From contig DATGYC010000216.1 of NCBI GenBank assembly GCA_035298385.1, positions 1 to 11,086 of the forward strand: DNA of 11,086 nucleotides, given 5' to 3'. The stretch is from DATGYC01 sp035298385 (GTDB taxonomy: Bacteria; Bacillota; Sulfobacillia; Symbiobacteriales; Symbiobacteriaceae). Numbering within the stretch: the first letter of the stretch is position 1; each line of letters opens with the position of its first letter. The position numbers and the translations under genes were made by a program. This document shows, one piece after another, positions 1-6,922 of the stretch. The notes under the pieces were generated by a model. That model saw only the letters and a program-made list of their open reading frames with translations, did not search any database and was not told the origin of the DNA.

Positions 1-195
1 GCCGACGCGCGGAAAGCCGGCGACATCAAAGATATCTTTCTCAGGATAGAGGGCCGTCAGCTGACCGCCAACCTCTGGCAGGGCCTCGATCACCTTCGTC
101 TTCATGCCACGCATGCCGGCGTAGAAGACGCCGAATAGGCCGACAGGTCCTGCCCCTACTAGAATGAGATCAAACAGTTCGGTCGTATCAGTCAT
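1..195 (-). CDS. Ferredoxin-NADP reductase, YumC/thioredoxin-reductase-like type (partial, N-terminus)
   Basis: Only the first 65 codons are present; the gene runs off the left edge. The product begins MTDTTELFDLILVGAGPVGL. It shows the FAD-binding Rossmann fingerprint GAGPVG (residues 14-19), an acidic residue at the end of the second strand (E37), then GGQL (43-46) and YPEKDIFDVAGFP (50-62). In this family (type 2 FNR, as in Bacillus YumC) these segments bind FAD in a homodimeric cytosolic enzyme that exchanges electrons between NADPH and ferredoxin or flavodoxin. The ATG at 195-193 is preceded on the minus strand by a perfect AGGAGG (208-203) with 7-nt spacing, which fixes the start. It is transcribed divergently from tspO. 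A plain thioredoxin reductase is less likely because of the YPEK/DVAGFP stretch. The redox-active part is outside the window. Confidence 0.88.
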   Translation of the reverse strand, partial: MTDTTELFDLILVGAGPVGLFGVFYAGMRGMKTKVIEALPEVGGQLTALYPEKDIFDVAGFPRVG

Positions 196-252
196 GACGG
201 AACCTCCTCAGTTTACCCTGATTCTTTCTAACGTTATAGCAACTCGCCACTT

Positions 253-265
253 AGTATACCATACT
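253..265. repeat. 13-bp perfect palindrome over the -10 box (possible operator)
   Basis: AGTAT-acc-ATACT is a perfect 5-bp inverted repeat around a 3-bp centre. It completely covers the minus-strand TATACT box and lies about 60 nt before the proposed tspO start. A repressor bound here could control the reductase promoter and possibly tspO. The half-sites are short and AT-rich like promoter DNA, so the symmetry may be accidental. No regulator gene lies next to it in the window. Confidence 0.3.
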
Positions 266-281
266 TGCCGAAGCCTGTTCA
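253..281 (-). promoter_or_regulatory. Sigma-A-type promoter for the reductase gene
   Basis: Read on the minus strand, TGAACA (281-276, 4 of 6 matches to TTGACA) is followed after exactly 17 nt by TATACT (258-253, 5 of 6 matches to TATAAT). A TGG immediately before the -10 box gives an extended -10. The start codon of the reductase lies about 58 nt downstream. The boxes were found by eye. The match is good for such a GC-rich genome, but the start of transcription is not known. Confidence 0.6.
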
Positions 282-324
282 TAGCATTTCCCTAGGGCCG
301 GATTTGACGGAAGGAGCGGACGCT

Positions 325-789
325 GTGGCGAAGGTTCTTGGTCTAGTTCCCTACTTGGTCGCTGTCTCTTTTGTCGCATGGCTGGGTGGACGGGTGACGA
401 GCAGCAACCTGGAATCCTGGTATCGCGGGCTACGGTTGCCGGCCTGGCGCCCGCCAGACTGGCTCTTTGGACCTGTCTGGGCCCTTCTCTACCTGTTGAT
501 GGCGGTCGCCGCCTGGCGGGCGGCACGGGCGGGCGCCGACCTGACTTGGTGGTGGATCCAGCTTGCCCTCAACCTGCTCTGGTCCTACGTCTTCTTCGGA
601 CGCAAGCAGATTGGACTGGCCGTCGGGGTGATCCTGCTGCTTCTGGTGGCGATTCGTCTGACGATGCGCTCCTTCGGCATGGTCTCCCCGGTCGCAGGGC
701 TCCTGCTCTCTCCCTACCTACTTTGGGTCGCCTTCGCCGCCCTGCTGAACGTCACAATCTGGCGTTTGAATCGATCGAATCGAACATGA
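325..789 (+). CDS. tspO: TspO/MBR family membrane protein
   Basis: This 154-residue protein has the usual TspO length and five hydrophobic segments (about 7-21, 47-65, 75-91, 96-112 and 120-147). It carries the family signatures WYRGL (32-36), PPDWLFGPVW (43-52), NLLWSYVFFG (83-92) and SPYLLWVAFAALLN (129-142). TspO proteins, relatives of the mitochondrial translocator protein, bind porphyrins, heme and sterol-like ligands in the membrane and are tied to tetrapyrrole or oxidative-stress regulation. The bacterial role is not settled. The frame is open back to a TTG at 265. The GTG at 325 is preferred because AAGGAG (311-316) precedes it at 8-nt spacing, and this removes a 20-residue extension unlike the family. 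The gene is monocistronic, with a terminator directly after its stop. Its divergent neighbour is a redox enzyme, which may or may not be meaningful. Confidence 0.9.
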   Translation: MAKVLGLVPYLVAVSFVAWLGGRVTSSNLESWYRGLRLPAWRPPDWLFGPVWALLYLLMAVAAWRAARAGADLTWWWIQLALNLLWSYVFFGRKQIGLAVGVILLLLVAIRLTMRSFGMVSPVAGLLLSPYLLWVAFAALLNVTIWRLNRSNRT

Positions 790-817
790 AAAACCTGCTG
801 GCCCTCCAGCAGGTTTT
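790..817 (+). terminator. Hairpin terminator of tspO
   Basis: AAAACCTGCTGG (790-801) pairs perfectly with CCAGCAGGTTTT (806-817) around a 4-nt loop CCCT, giving a 12-bp stem that starts at the base after the tspO stop. The A-rich left foot and the T-run on the right side form a rho-independent terminator that is nearly symmetric and could work in both directions. It separates tspO from the following gene block. Confidence 0.85.
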
Positions 818-884
818 GCCTTTGTCGGGGCGGAAAGTTACTCTACAGATTATCTGAACTCGTTCCGGAGGAGGACTCCTGTCG

Positions 885-1571
885 ATGAAGGCCGTGCTCT
901 TTGATGTGATGGCGTTGCTCTACGGCCCGGTAGGCGCCGAACTGGTGACTGAGATCCTGGCGAGCGAGGGCGTACACGTGACCGAGGCCGAGGTGGCTGA
1001 GGCCCTGGCCTCACTGCCGCCCGAACTGATCGCCTTTGAGCGGGCGATGCGGACGGAGGAGGAGGAGGTCGACTGGGACCGGGCACGCTGGAAGCCGCTG
1101 CTGAAGAACCTGGGGATTCCGTACCCGACCGATGCCCTTCTCCTGCGCCTTTGCGAGGCGTCGTTTGGCTATGACGCCTTCTACTCGCTCTATCCAGAGA
1201 CGCTGGCCGTCCTCCATGCCCTGAAGGAGCGCGGTGTGAAGCTCGGGGTGATCGGGAACTGGGCGCCCTCGCTGCCCCGCCTGATCCAGGCCTTCGAACT
1301 CGACGCCTTCATCGACCTGGTCTTGCCGTCGAGTGTGGCGCGGGTGGCCAAGCCGGATGGTCTGCTCTTCCGCCAGGCGGCGGGGGCGTTGGGCGCCCCG
1401 GCGGCGGAGACGATTCACGTCGGGCCCTCGCTCTCGCTGGACGTCCTGGGCGCCTCGGCTGCGGGGCTGGCACCGGTCTGGCTGAACCGGACGGGGATCG
1501 AGACCGGTCACGAGGTCCTGACGATCACGGACCTGCGGGGGCTGCTGCTCCTCTCGGGGGCGCCAGCGTGA
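885..1571 (+). CDS. HAD-like hydrolase-fold protein, catalytic motifs degenerate
   Basis: This 228-residue protein has the layout of haloacid dehalogenase-superfamily enzymes with a helical C1 cap (about residues 15-95). Motif I is at residue 7 (FDVMALLYG), the motif II strand at 120-126 (LGVIGNW), the motif III lysine at K156 in AKPDGLLF, and motif IV at 178-190 (HVGPSLSLDVLGA). The nucleophile position D7 and the K156 position are kept. The second Asp of motif I is Met (M9), the motif II Ser/Thr is Gly (G124), and the first Asp of the GDS-x3-D motif is Pro (P181), with D186 kept. Family members acting as phosphatases need these residues, so ordinary phosphatase activity is doubtful. A binding or structural role, or changed chemistry, is possible. 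The ATG is preceded by GGAGGAGG (867-874) at 10-nt spacing. Its stop overlaps the SDR start by 4 nt (GTGA), so the two are translationally coupled. Confidence 0.8.
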   Translation: MKAVLFDVMALLYGPVGAELVTEILASEGVHVTEAEVAEALASLPPELIAFERAMRTEEEEVDWDRARWKPLLKNLGIPYPTDALLLRLCEASFGYDAFYSLYPETLAVLHALKERGVKLGVIGNWAPSLPRLIQAFELDAFIDLVLPSSVARVAKPDGLLFRQAAGALGAPAAETIHVGPSLSLDVLGASAAGLAPVWLNRTGIETGHEVLTITDLRGLLLLSGAPA

Positions 1572-2353
1572 GCGGGGCGTTCGGACCGAGCGACAGTTCC
1601 TTTGGCCCGGCTGGCGGGGCCGGGCGCCCCCTAGCGGGCCGGCTGGCCCTCGTAACGGGTGGCTCCCGGGGAATCGGACGAGCCGTCGTTGAGGCCCTGA
1701 CGGCGGAAGGGGCGACCGTCCTCTTCACCTTTAAGCAGGCCGTTACCGAGGCACGGGCGGTCGCGGGCCAGACCGGGGCGACGGCCCTGCAGCTTGACCT
1801 GGCAGATCCGGCGGCGGTTGAACACCTGGCAGCGGAGATCCAGGCCGAATTCGGCCCGGTCGCCCTCCTGGTCAACAACGGCGGGCACGCCCTGGAGAAG
1901 CTCCTGCTCGATACGGCGATCGCTGAGTGGGATGAGTTGATGGCGGTCCATCTGCGGGCGCCCTACCAGCTCTCGCGGGCCCTCCTCCCCGGCATGATCC
2001 GGCTCGGCTGGGGCCGCATCGTCAACATCGCCTCGATCTGGGGCATGGTGGGGGCGGCAGGAGAGGTCGCCTACAGCGCCGCCAAGGCGGGGCAGATCGG
2101 GCTGACCAAGGCCCTTGCCCAAGAGGTAGGTTCACATGGGATCACGGTCAACGCCGTGGCGCCCGGCGCGATCGCTACGGCTATGTTGAGCGACTTGCAG
2201 GGGGAGGATCTGGACCGTTGGCTCGAGCGCACCCCGGTGGGGCGGCTTGGTACCGCCGCCGAGGTGGCCTCCGTCGTCGCCTTCCTCTGTCGGCCTGAGG
2301 CTTCCTTCATTACCGGTCAGGTCTGGAGCCCGAATGGTGGTGTGGTGATCTAG
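1568..2353 (+). CDS. SDR-family NAD(P)-dependent oxidoreductase (FabG-like)
   Basis: This 261-residue classical short-chain dehydrogenase/reductase has all the main motifs. They are the cofactor loop TGGSRGIG (30-37), NNGG (103-106, a variant of NNAG), catalytic S156 in IVNIASIWG, Y169-x3-K173 (YSAAK), and VAPGAI (198-202) after the active site. Basic R34 in the glycine loop favours NADP(H). The C-terminal end, FITGQVWSPNGG, matches the FabG type. These enzymes are cytosolic, usually tetrameric, and reduce or oxidise a carbonyl/alcohol pair. The substrate cannot be told from sequence, and a dedicated fatty-acid FabG is not indicated because no other fatty-acid genes are present. The GTG start overlaps the HAD stop and has only a weak ribosome site, so translation is probably coupled. 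About 23 residues precede the first strand, longer than typical. The next gene starts 23 nt downstream. Confidence 0.9.
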   Translation: MSGAFGPSDSSFGPAGGAGRPLAGRLALVTGGSRGIGRAVVEALTAEGATVLFTFKQAVTEARAVAGQTGATALQLDLADPAAVEHLAAEIQAEFGPVALLVNNGGHALEKLLLDTAIAEWDELMAVHLRAPYQLSRALLPGMIRLGWGRIVNIASIWGMVGAAGEVAYSAAKAGQIGLTKALAQEVGSHGITVNAVAPGAIATAMLSDLQGEDLDRWLERTPVGRLGTAAEVASVVAFLCRPEASFITGQVWSPNGGVVI

Positions 2354-2376
2354 GTAGCGAAGGGAGAGTGGGAGTT

Positions 2377-4356
2377 ATGGCCCCGCGGCCGCCACGCTAT
2401 GCAGGCTTTCTCCGGTTCGACTCCTATTCTTCAATCATCCTCAACCAGCAAGACACGCTACAGTTCTACCTTGAACTGCGCTCCCCACGTCCTCGACGCA
2501 CACAGGGCTTCGTTACCTGTTTTGCTTCAGACCTGGAGCCATGGGGGTTCCGGGATGTAGGGGAGCATGAGGATGAACGAATCGAACGCCTTTGGCATTG
2601 GCTCTCTAGCCGCCTACTCACCTTCGCAATCGATCAGAGGCCGGGCCGGACGCGCGGACAGGTCCATTGGAACGCGATTGATGTACGGGTGCATCCGTTC
2701 AACGTTGAGAAGGGCGATCTCTGGCTCTTCGTCCCCGTCCCGCGCCTGGAGCGGTATGCGGCGAGCGTCCCGCTCTATGAAGCGATCCAGCGGGGCAACC
2801 CCGTGCGTGACTTCCTGCCGCCGGAGACCGGCGGGCGGGACGTCATTGCGCTGGTTCACGACCAGTACCTTGGGCCGTTCAAGCCAATGGGGAGCGCTGG
2901 GGGCCTAGGCGGTGGGCTCAAGCCTGCACGCTCCGGCATTGGTACGCTCCCGATGCAGGTCGATGGACTGCAAGTGATCGATGATGTTGACTGGGTCTTC
3001 GTAGAAGAGCAGCGCTACGAGGCGCTGCTACAAGGGTTGGCCCGGGTAGCGGACGCGGAGCCGATCCAGGCTCTGCCAGAGGCGCCGCCCGCCCCTCCTG
3101 AGGTGGTTGAGCCAGCCCGGGCCGAGCGCGTGCAGGCACCAGCGCCCCCCGCCGCAGGAGGCGTCGGTACAGTGATCGTGCCGGATCGGCAGGTCGCCGC
3201 TGTGCCGCAGGTGCCTGAGCCGAGGTTGGCGCCCATGCGGAACGCCGGGGCGCCTACCTGGAGCGAAGAGGGTTTCCTGCAGGCGCTAGAGGCAGAAGCG
3301 GTAGTCCAGGAGCTCTTCTACCGGCCGGGTGAGTTGCTCGGCTTCCATGCCGCGCTCAAGGTCGGGACGCTGGTGATCCTGGCCGGACTCTCTGGCACGG
3401 GCAAGTCCCGCCTTGTTGAGGTCTACCGGCGGGCGCTCGGTCTGAAGGAGGGGGAGGAGTTCCTCTGGCTCCCCGTCAGGCCCTCCTGGAGCGATGACGC
3501 CGACCTGATCGGCTACTATGATCCGCTGCACCAGCAGTACCGCCCCGGCGAGACCGGGCTGGTCGACCTGTTGGTCCGGGCTGAGCAGAACCCGGACCGA
3601 CTCTTCATGATCTGCCTGGACGAGATGAACCTGGCGCGCGTCGAGCATTACTTCGCGCAGTTCCTCTCGATCCTGGAGCGGCCGCTGGAGCAGCGCTCTT
3701 TGCGGCTCTATGCCCGGGAACTGGCCCCCTTGGTCGAGAACGCCGATCAGTATCCGCCGGAGGTCTCCCTGGGGCCGAACGTGCTCTTCTGCGGCACGAT
3801 CAACCTGGACGAGTCGACCCACACCCTCTCCGATAAGGTGCTGGATCGCGCCTCGGTGATCCGGGTCTCGCACGTCGACATCAGCCTCTGGTGGGAGCAG
3901 ACCTGTCGCCAGGTGGCGGGCGAGGAGGGCGCCCCGCCACTCCTTGAGCCGATCAGCTTCGCCCAGTGGCGTGCGTGGCAGCGCCCGTTCGACCCGCGCC
4001 CCTTTGGCAAGGAGATCGCCCTGCTCCAGGCGCTCAATCAGGCCCTGGCGCAGGGGAGCGCGGATCAGGCCTTCGGCTACCGGGTCGCCCGGCAGGTCCT
4101 GCTCGCCCTGCAGAACCTGCCCCGCCGAGTCGGGGGAGAGCCCCTGCTCGCCCCGGAGGCGGTCCTGGACGGCCAGATCGCCCAGCGAATCCTGCCGAAG
4201 ATCCGCGGGTCGCGCGCGGAACTTGAACCGTTATTGGGTCCGCAGGGGAGCCTGCGTCGCCTCCTGACGGCCTCGGAGCTGAGCCCGTTCACCCTGAGCC
4301 TGGCGGAGATCGAGCGGAAGTGGCAGGAGTTGGAGCGCCATGAATTTACCGCTTAA
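2377..4356 (+). CDS. McrB-like AAA+ NTPase with long unrecognised N-terminal region
   Basis: This 659-residue protein has three parts. Residues 1 to about 230 form a region I do not recognise. A Pro/Ala-rich stretch follows (about 235-290). The AAA+ motor begins at about residue 300. Its Walker A is GLSGTGKS (337-344), Walker B LDEMNLARVEHYF (from 414, D415-E416), the sensor/signature strand GTINLDES (473-480), and LDRA (489-492) supplies a candidate arginine finger (R491). The LDEMNLARVEHYF and SDKVLDRA blocks are typical of the McrB branch of AAA+ proteins, whose hexameric NTPase drives an McrC nuclease on modified DNA. The GTP-linked MNTADR motif of E. coli McrB reads INLDES here, so nucleotide preference is open. 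By analogy the N-terminal region may recognise the DNA target. ATG 2377 (AAGGGAG 10 nt upstream) is preferred to the in-frame GTG at 2368. The 3' end overlaps the nuclease gene by 17 nt. The first ~70 codons are visibly poorer in GC than the rest. Confidence 0.85.
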   Translation: MAPRPPRYAGFLRFDSYSSIILNQQDTLQFYLELRSPRPRRTQGFVTCFASDLEPWGFRDVGEHEDERIERLWHWLSSRLLTFAIDQRPGRTRGQVHWNAIDVRVHPFNVEKGDLWLFVPVPRLERYAASVPLYEAIQRGNPVRDFLPPETGGRDVIALVHDQYLGPFKPMGSAGGLGGGLKPARSGIGTLPMQVDGLQVIDDVDWVFVEEQRYEALLQGLARVADAEPIQALPEAPPAPPEVVEPARAERVQAPAPPAAGGVGTVIVPDRQVAAVPQVPEPRLAPMRNAGAPTWSEEGFLQALEAEAVVQELFYRPGELLGFHAALKVGTLVILAGLSGTGKSRLVEVYRRALGLKEGEEFLWLPVRPSWSDDADLIGYYDPLHQQYRPGETGLVDLLVRAEQNPDRLFMICLDEMNLARVEHYFAQFLSILERPLEQRSLRLYARELAPLVENADQYPPEVSLGPNVLFCGTINLDESTHTLSDKVLDRASVIRVSHVDISLWWEQTCRQVAGEEGAPPLLEPISFAQWRAWQRPFDPRPFGKEIALLQALNQALAQGSADQAFGYRVARQVLLALQNLPRRVGGEPLLAPEAVLDGQIAQRILPKIRGSRAELEPLLGPQGSLRRLLTASELSPFTLSLAEIERKWQELERHEFTA

Positions 4357-6049
4357 CCCCTTCCGAATCGGCCTGGCCGTCTTCGGTGGCGGGCGCTGGC
4401 GCCCGGTGATCGCCGCCGGTTCGTGGCAATTCGATCCGGGTCAGGCGGTCACCCTCTGGCAGGTGCGTGAGCAGGATCGATTCCGGATCACCTTTGAGTC
4501 CGGTCCGCGCGACGCTCAGCTGTGGATCGAGGGATTGGACGTAACCCTCCGGCCAACGGAGGATCTGGTGGTGCCGATGCAGGCGGAGGCTGGGGCCGAT
4601 CTCTATCCGTGGTACCCTGGGGCGTACTCGCTGCGGGTCACCTGGGGGGACCGGGTCGCCCACGGTCTTCTGGAGGTCCAGCCCAAGGAGATGACCGCAG
4701 ATGGCCTGCATCTCCTGCGGGCGGACCTGGAGCAGCTCATTGGCGGGCTGACGTTGGATCTTTCGACGCATGGCTATATGAAGGTGGAGACAGCGGGCGG
4801 AGAGGGCGCCCTCCACCAACTCTCTTTGCTGCGCCAGGCCGCAGAGGAGCTCCGACCCGTGCTCCGGCAGATTGAGGCCGAGCCGCAGCGGGCGCTCGGG
4901 CGGGCCTATGACCTGCTCCCGCTTCACCGTGCCCGCCGCCTGGACGGTCGCTCTTTCCGCTGGCTGGCCCGTGGGGAGTGGATCCGCCATGAGCGGACGG
5001 CGGCGGCCGTGGCCGGCCCCCAGATGATCCTGGCCCCACGCCCGGAGCCCTCCTATGATACGGAGGAGAATCGGGTGATCGCGTGGATTCTCTCTCGCCT
5101 TGAGGGGCGGAGCCGTCATCTGGCGGAGGCTGTGGGTCGGGAGATCGTCGCCCTGGCCGAACAGCGCCGCTCCTTCGAGGCGAAGGGATGGGCGATCGGG
5201 GAGATCCGCCAGCGCGAGGTGGCCTACCGCGGGATGGAGCAGTTGGCCAACCGCCTCTGGCGGGAGTTTGGTGGCTACCGTCGGCGCCCCTATCTGGCGG
5301 CGGTGGGCGCCCTGACCGGCCTGCCCCGCCCGACCGTGACGCTCCAGAAGGATAGCCGGTACCGTCAGGTCTACGCCTGGTACCAGCGGTTGGAGCGAGC
5401 GGCGGAGGTCGCCCCGGATGGCGCCCCCCAGCACGTCAAGCGCTCCAGCCTGCTCTACGAGTACTGGGCGCTCCTCCGCCTGCTCCAGCTCTTGACCAGC
5501 CAGGGCTTCCACCTCGAGGGTGGGCGCCTTAGCGAGCAGCTAAAGCGGGCGAATCGGGACCGCGTCGTCCCCGTGATCCCGGAGGAGGAGACCTTCTGGC
5601 TCGCCCGGTCGGACGGGCGGCGGGTTGCGGTTACCTATGAGGGGCAGTTGCCCCGGACCCGACAGGAGGCGATCGCCGCTGGTTCGCCTCTCTACTTGAT
5701 GGCATCAAATAATCGGCCGGACTTCCGGCTCGATCTCTACGACGGTGAAGCATACATGGGTTCGGTCCTGGCCGATGCGAAGTATGCGCCGGCCTGGAAT
5801 ATCTGGTCGGAGCGGGAGTATGGCCGATCCATGCCCCAACTGCAGGCCTATGCAACCGCACTTCGGCATGTGGCGGCGCCCCGTCAGCCCGCCACGCTGG
5901 TCGTGCTGGCCCTCTATCCAGGCCGCGGTAGCGAGGAACTGCCGGCGGAGGTAGAGGGTGGGTTGATTCAGCTCGTCCCGCTACGCCCTGGACTTCCGTC
6001 CGATTCACTCCACGCGCAGTTGCGCCGACTGGTAGGTGGTACACCATGA
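4340..6049 (+). CDS. McrC-like nuclease: DUF2357 region plus PD-(D/E)XK nuclease domain
   Basis: This 569-residue protein is the likely partner of the upstream AAA+ protein. Residues 1 to about 110 look rich in beta strands. A mostly helical middle includes SYDTEENR (238-245), a hallmark of DUF2357 proteins, and reaches about residue 340. The C-terminal domain carries PD-(D/E)XK nuclease elements: a helix with E374 (LYEYWALLRLL), then RPDFRLDLYD (D461) and LADAKYAP with D479-A480-K481. In this superfamily the two acidic residues hold the metal and the lysine assists phosphodiester cleavage. The motifs look intact, so an active DNA (or RNA) nuclease is expected. In McrBC systems the C-subunit docks on the NTPase ring and stimulates hydrolysis. 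The ATG at 4340 lies inside the end of the AAA+ gene, with AGGAG 10 nt before it, which suggests coupled synthesis. The stop overlaps the next start (ATGA). Confidence 0.85.
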   Translation: MNLPLNPFRIGLAVFGGGRWRPVIAAGSWQFDPGQAVTLWQVREQDRFRITFESGPRDAQLWIEGLDVTLRPTEDLVVPMQAEAGADLYPWYPGAYSLRVTWGDRVAHGLLEVQPKEMTADGLHLLRADLEQLIGGLTLDLSTHGYMKVETAGGEGALHQLSLLRQAAEELRPVLRQIEAEPQRALGRAYDLLPLHRARRLDGRSFRWLARGEWIRHERTAAAVAGPQMILAPRPEPSYDTEENRVIAWILSRLEGRSRHLAEAVGREIVALAEQRRSFEAKGWAIGEIRQREVAYRGMEQLANRLWREFGGYRRRPYLAAVGALTGLPRPTVTLQKDSRYRQVYAWYQRLERAAEVAPDGAPQHVKRSSLLYEYWALLRLLQLLTSQGFHLEGGRLSEQLKRANRDRVVPVIPEEETFWLARSDGRRVAVTYEGQLPRTRQEAIAAGSPLYLMASNNRPDFRLDLYDGEAYMGSVLADAKYAPAWNIWSEREYGRSMPQLQAYATALRHVAAPRQPATLVVLALYPGRGSEELPAEVEGGLIQLVPLRPGLPSDSLHAQLRRLVGGTP

Positions 6050-6891
6050 CCGAGGAACAGACCTGGCTAATCGCCCTGTCGATCGAACAGTTGGGACAGG
6101 CCTGCAAGGCGGCGGGTGTCAAGGTGGACGGCTTTCGCCACCTGAACCTGGTGCCCCGCCTCCTGTTGGAGCGGCAGATCATGATGGTCTTGAACCGGCA
6201 TCGGGGCCAAGCCCGTTCAGCGAAGCTGCGCGCGGCGCTCGGTTCGGCGTGGCGGGAGCGGTATCCCGCACTGGAGGGTCTCCTCAAGGGTGGATTGACC
6301 CCCGCTGCGGGTGATGAACGACCGGAGTTGGAGCGATGGGGTGAGTGGCTGGCGGGTCTCTGCCGAACCTTCGGGCGGGCGCCCGTTCAGATGGGGGTGC
6401 AGGTGATGGACCTTCCATGGGCAGAGAATGAACGCCTCTCCCAGTTGGAGCCCTATTGGCCGGCCGATGTCGCCCTTATGCCTACGCCTGCTGCCCCGGA
6501 GGGGGTCGAGCCGACCACTGAGGTCGAGGAGGATGAGGAGGCTACCGTAGCTCTACGGCCGGAATGGCGCCAGGAGCGAAGCCAACTGCGTGCGAAGCTG
6601 AAGAGCTTGGCCCAGGAGAATCAGGGGCTTCAGCGAGCCCGCACCTCAGCCGAGTACCGAGCCGCCCATTATCAGGCCCAGGTGGAGCAGGTACGAGTGG
6701 AGATGGAGGCCCTGGCCAACCGGACCGACTGGCCCCACCCCAGAATGATGGTTCAGCGGCTCATCCACGGGTTGATGGAGGCGCGGCGGCAGATTCTGGA
6801 CCTGGAGATGGCAAACGCCGAGCTACGGTTGGCGCTCGGTCAGACCCCAGAGGCCGAGGCGGCGGCCGACATGGAAGAGTCAGAAGAGTAG
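6046..6891 (+). CDS. Coiled-coil protein of unknown function, third gene of the McrBC-like cassette
   Basis: I do not recognise a family for this 281-residue protein. Residues 1-125 look helical and partly basic, with RQIMMVLNRHRGQARSAKLR around 43-62. Residues 145-170 are an acidic, proline-containing linker (PEGVEPTTEVEEDEEA). Residues 175-226 have a strong heptad-like pattern (ERSQLRAKLKSLAQENQGLQ and onward), and a second amphipathic helix spans about 233-265. The tail (268-281) is very acidic. No signal peptide, TM segment or enzyme motif is seen, so it is probably a cytosolic structural or adaptor protein. It overlaps the nuclease gene by 4 nt (ATGA) and ends in tandem TAG stops just before a terminator, so it belongs to the same transcript. 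A scaffold, regulator or oligomerisation factor for the restriction-like complex is inferred from context only. Confidence 0.75.
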   Translation: MTEEQTWLIALSIEQLGQACKAAGVKVDGFRHLNLVPRLLLERQIMMVLNRHRGQARSAKLRAALGSAWRERYPALEGLLKGGLTPAAGDERPELERWGEWLAGLCRTFGRAPVQMGVQVMDLPWAENERLSQLEPYWPADVALMPTPAAPEGVEPTTEVEEDEEATVALRPEWRQERSQLRAKLKSLAQENQGLQRARTSAEYRAAHYQAQVEQVRVEMEALANRTDWPHPRMMVQRLIHGLMEARRQILDLEMANAELRLALGQTPEAEAAADMEESEE

Positions 6892-6922
6892 TAGGCGATA
6901 CTAGGGCGGACGGGCCAATCTA

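Noticed and set aside
822..849. Possible promoter for the HAD gene: TTGTCG (822-827) and TACAGA (844-849), 16-nt spacer.
   Set aside because: The -10 box matches only 3 of 6 positions. A promoter is expected here after the tspO terminator, but these hexamers are too weak to report.
4346..5512. A 388-codon open frame on the minus strand.
   Set aside because: It is antisense to the DUF2357/nuclease gene, has no recognisable motif and has the Arg/Leu/Gly-rich composition of a shadow frame.
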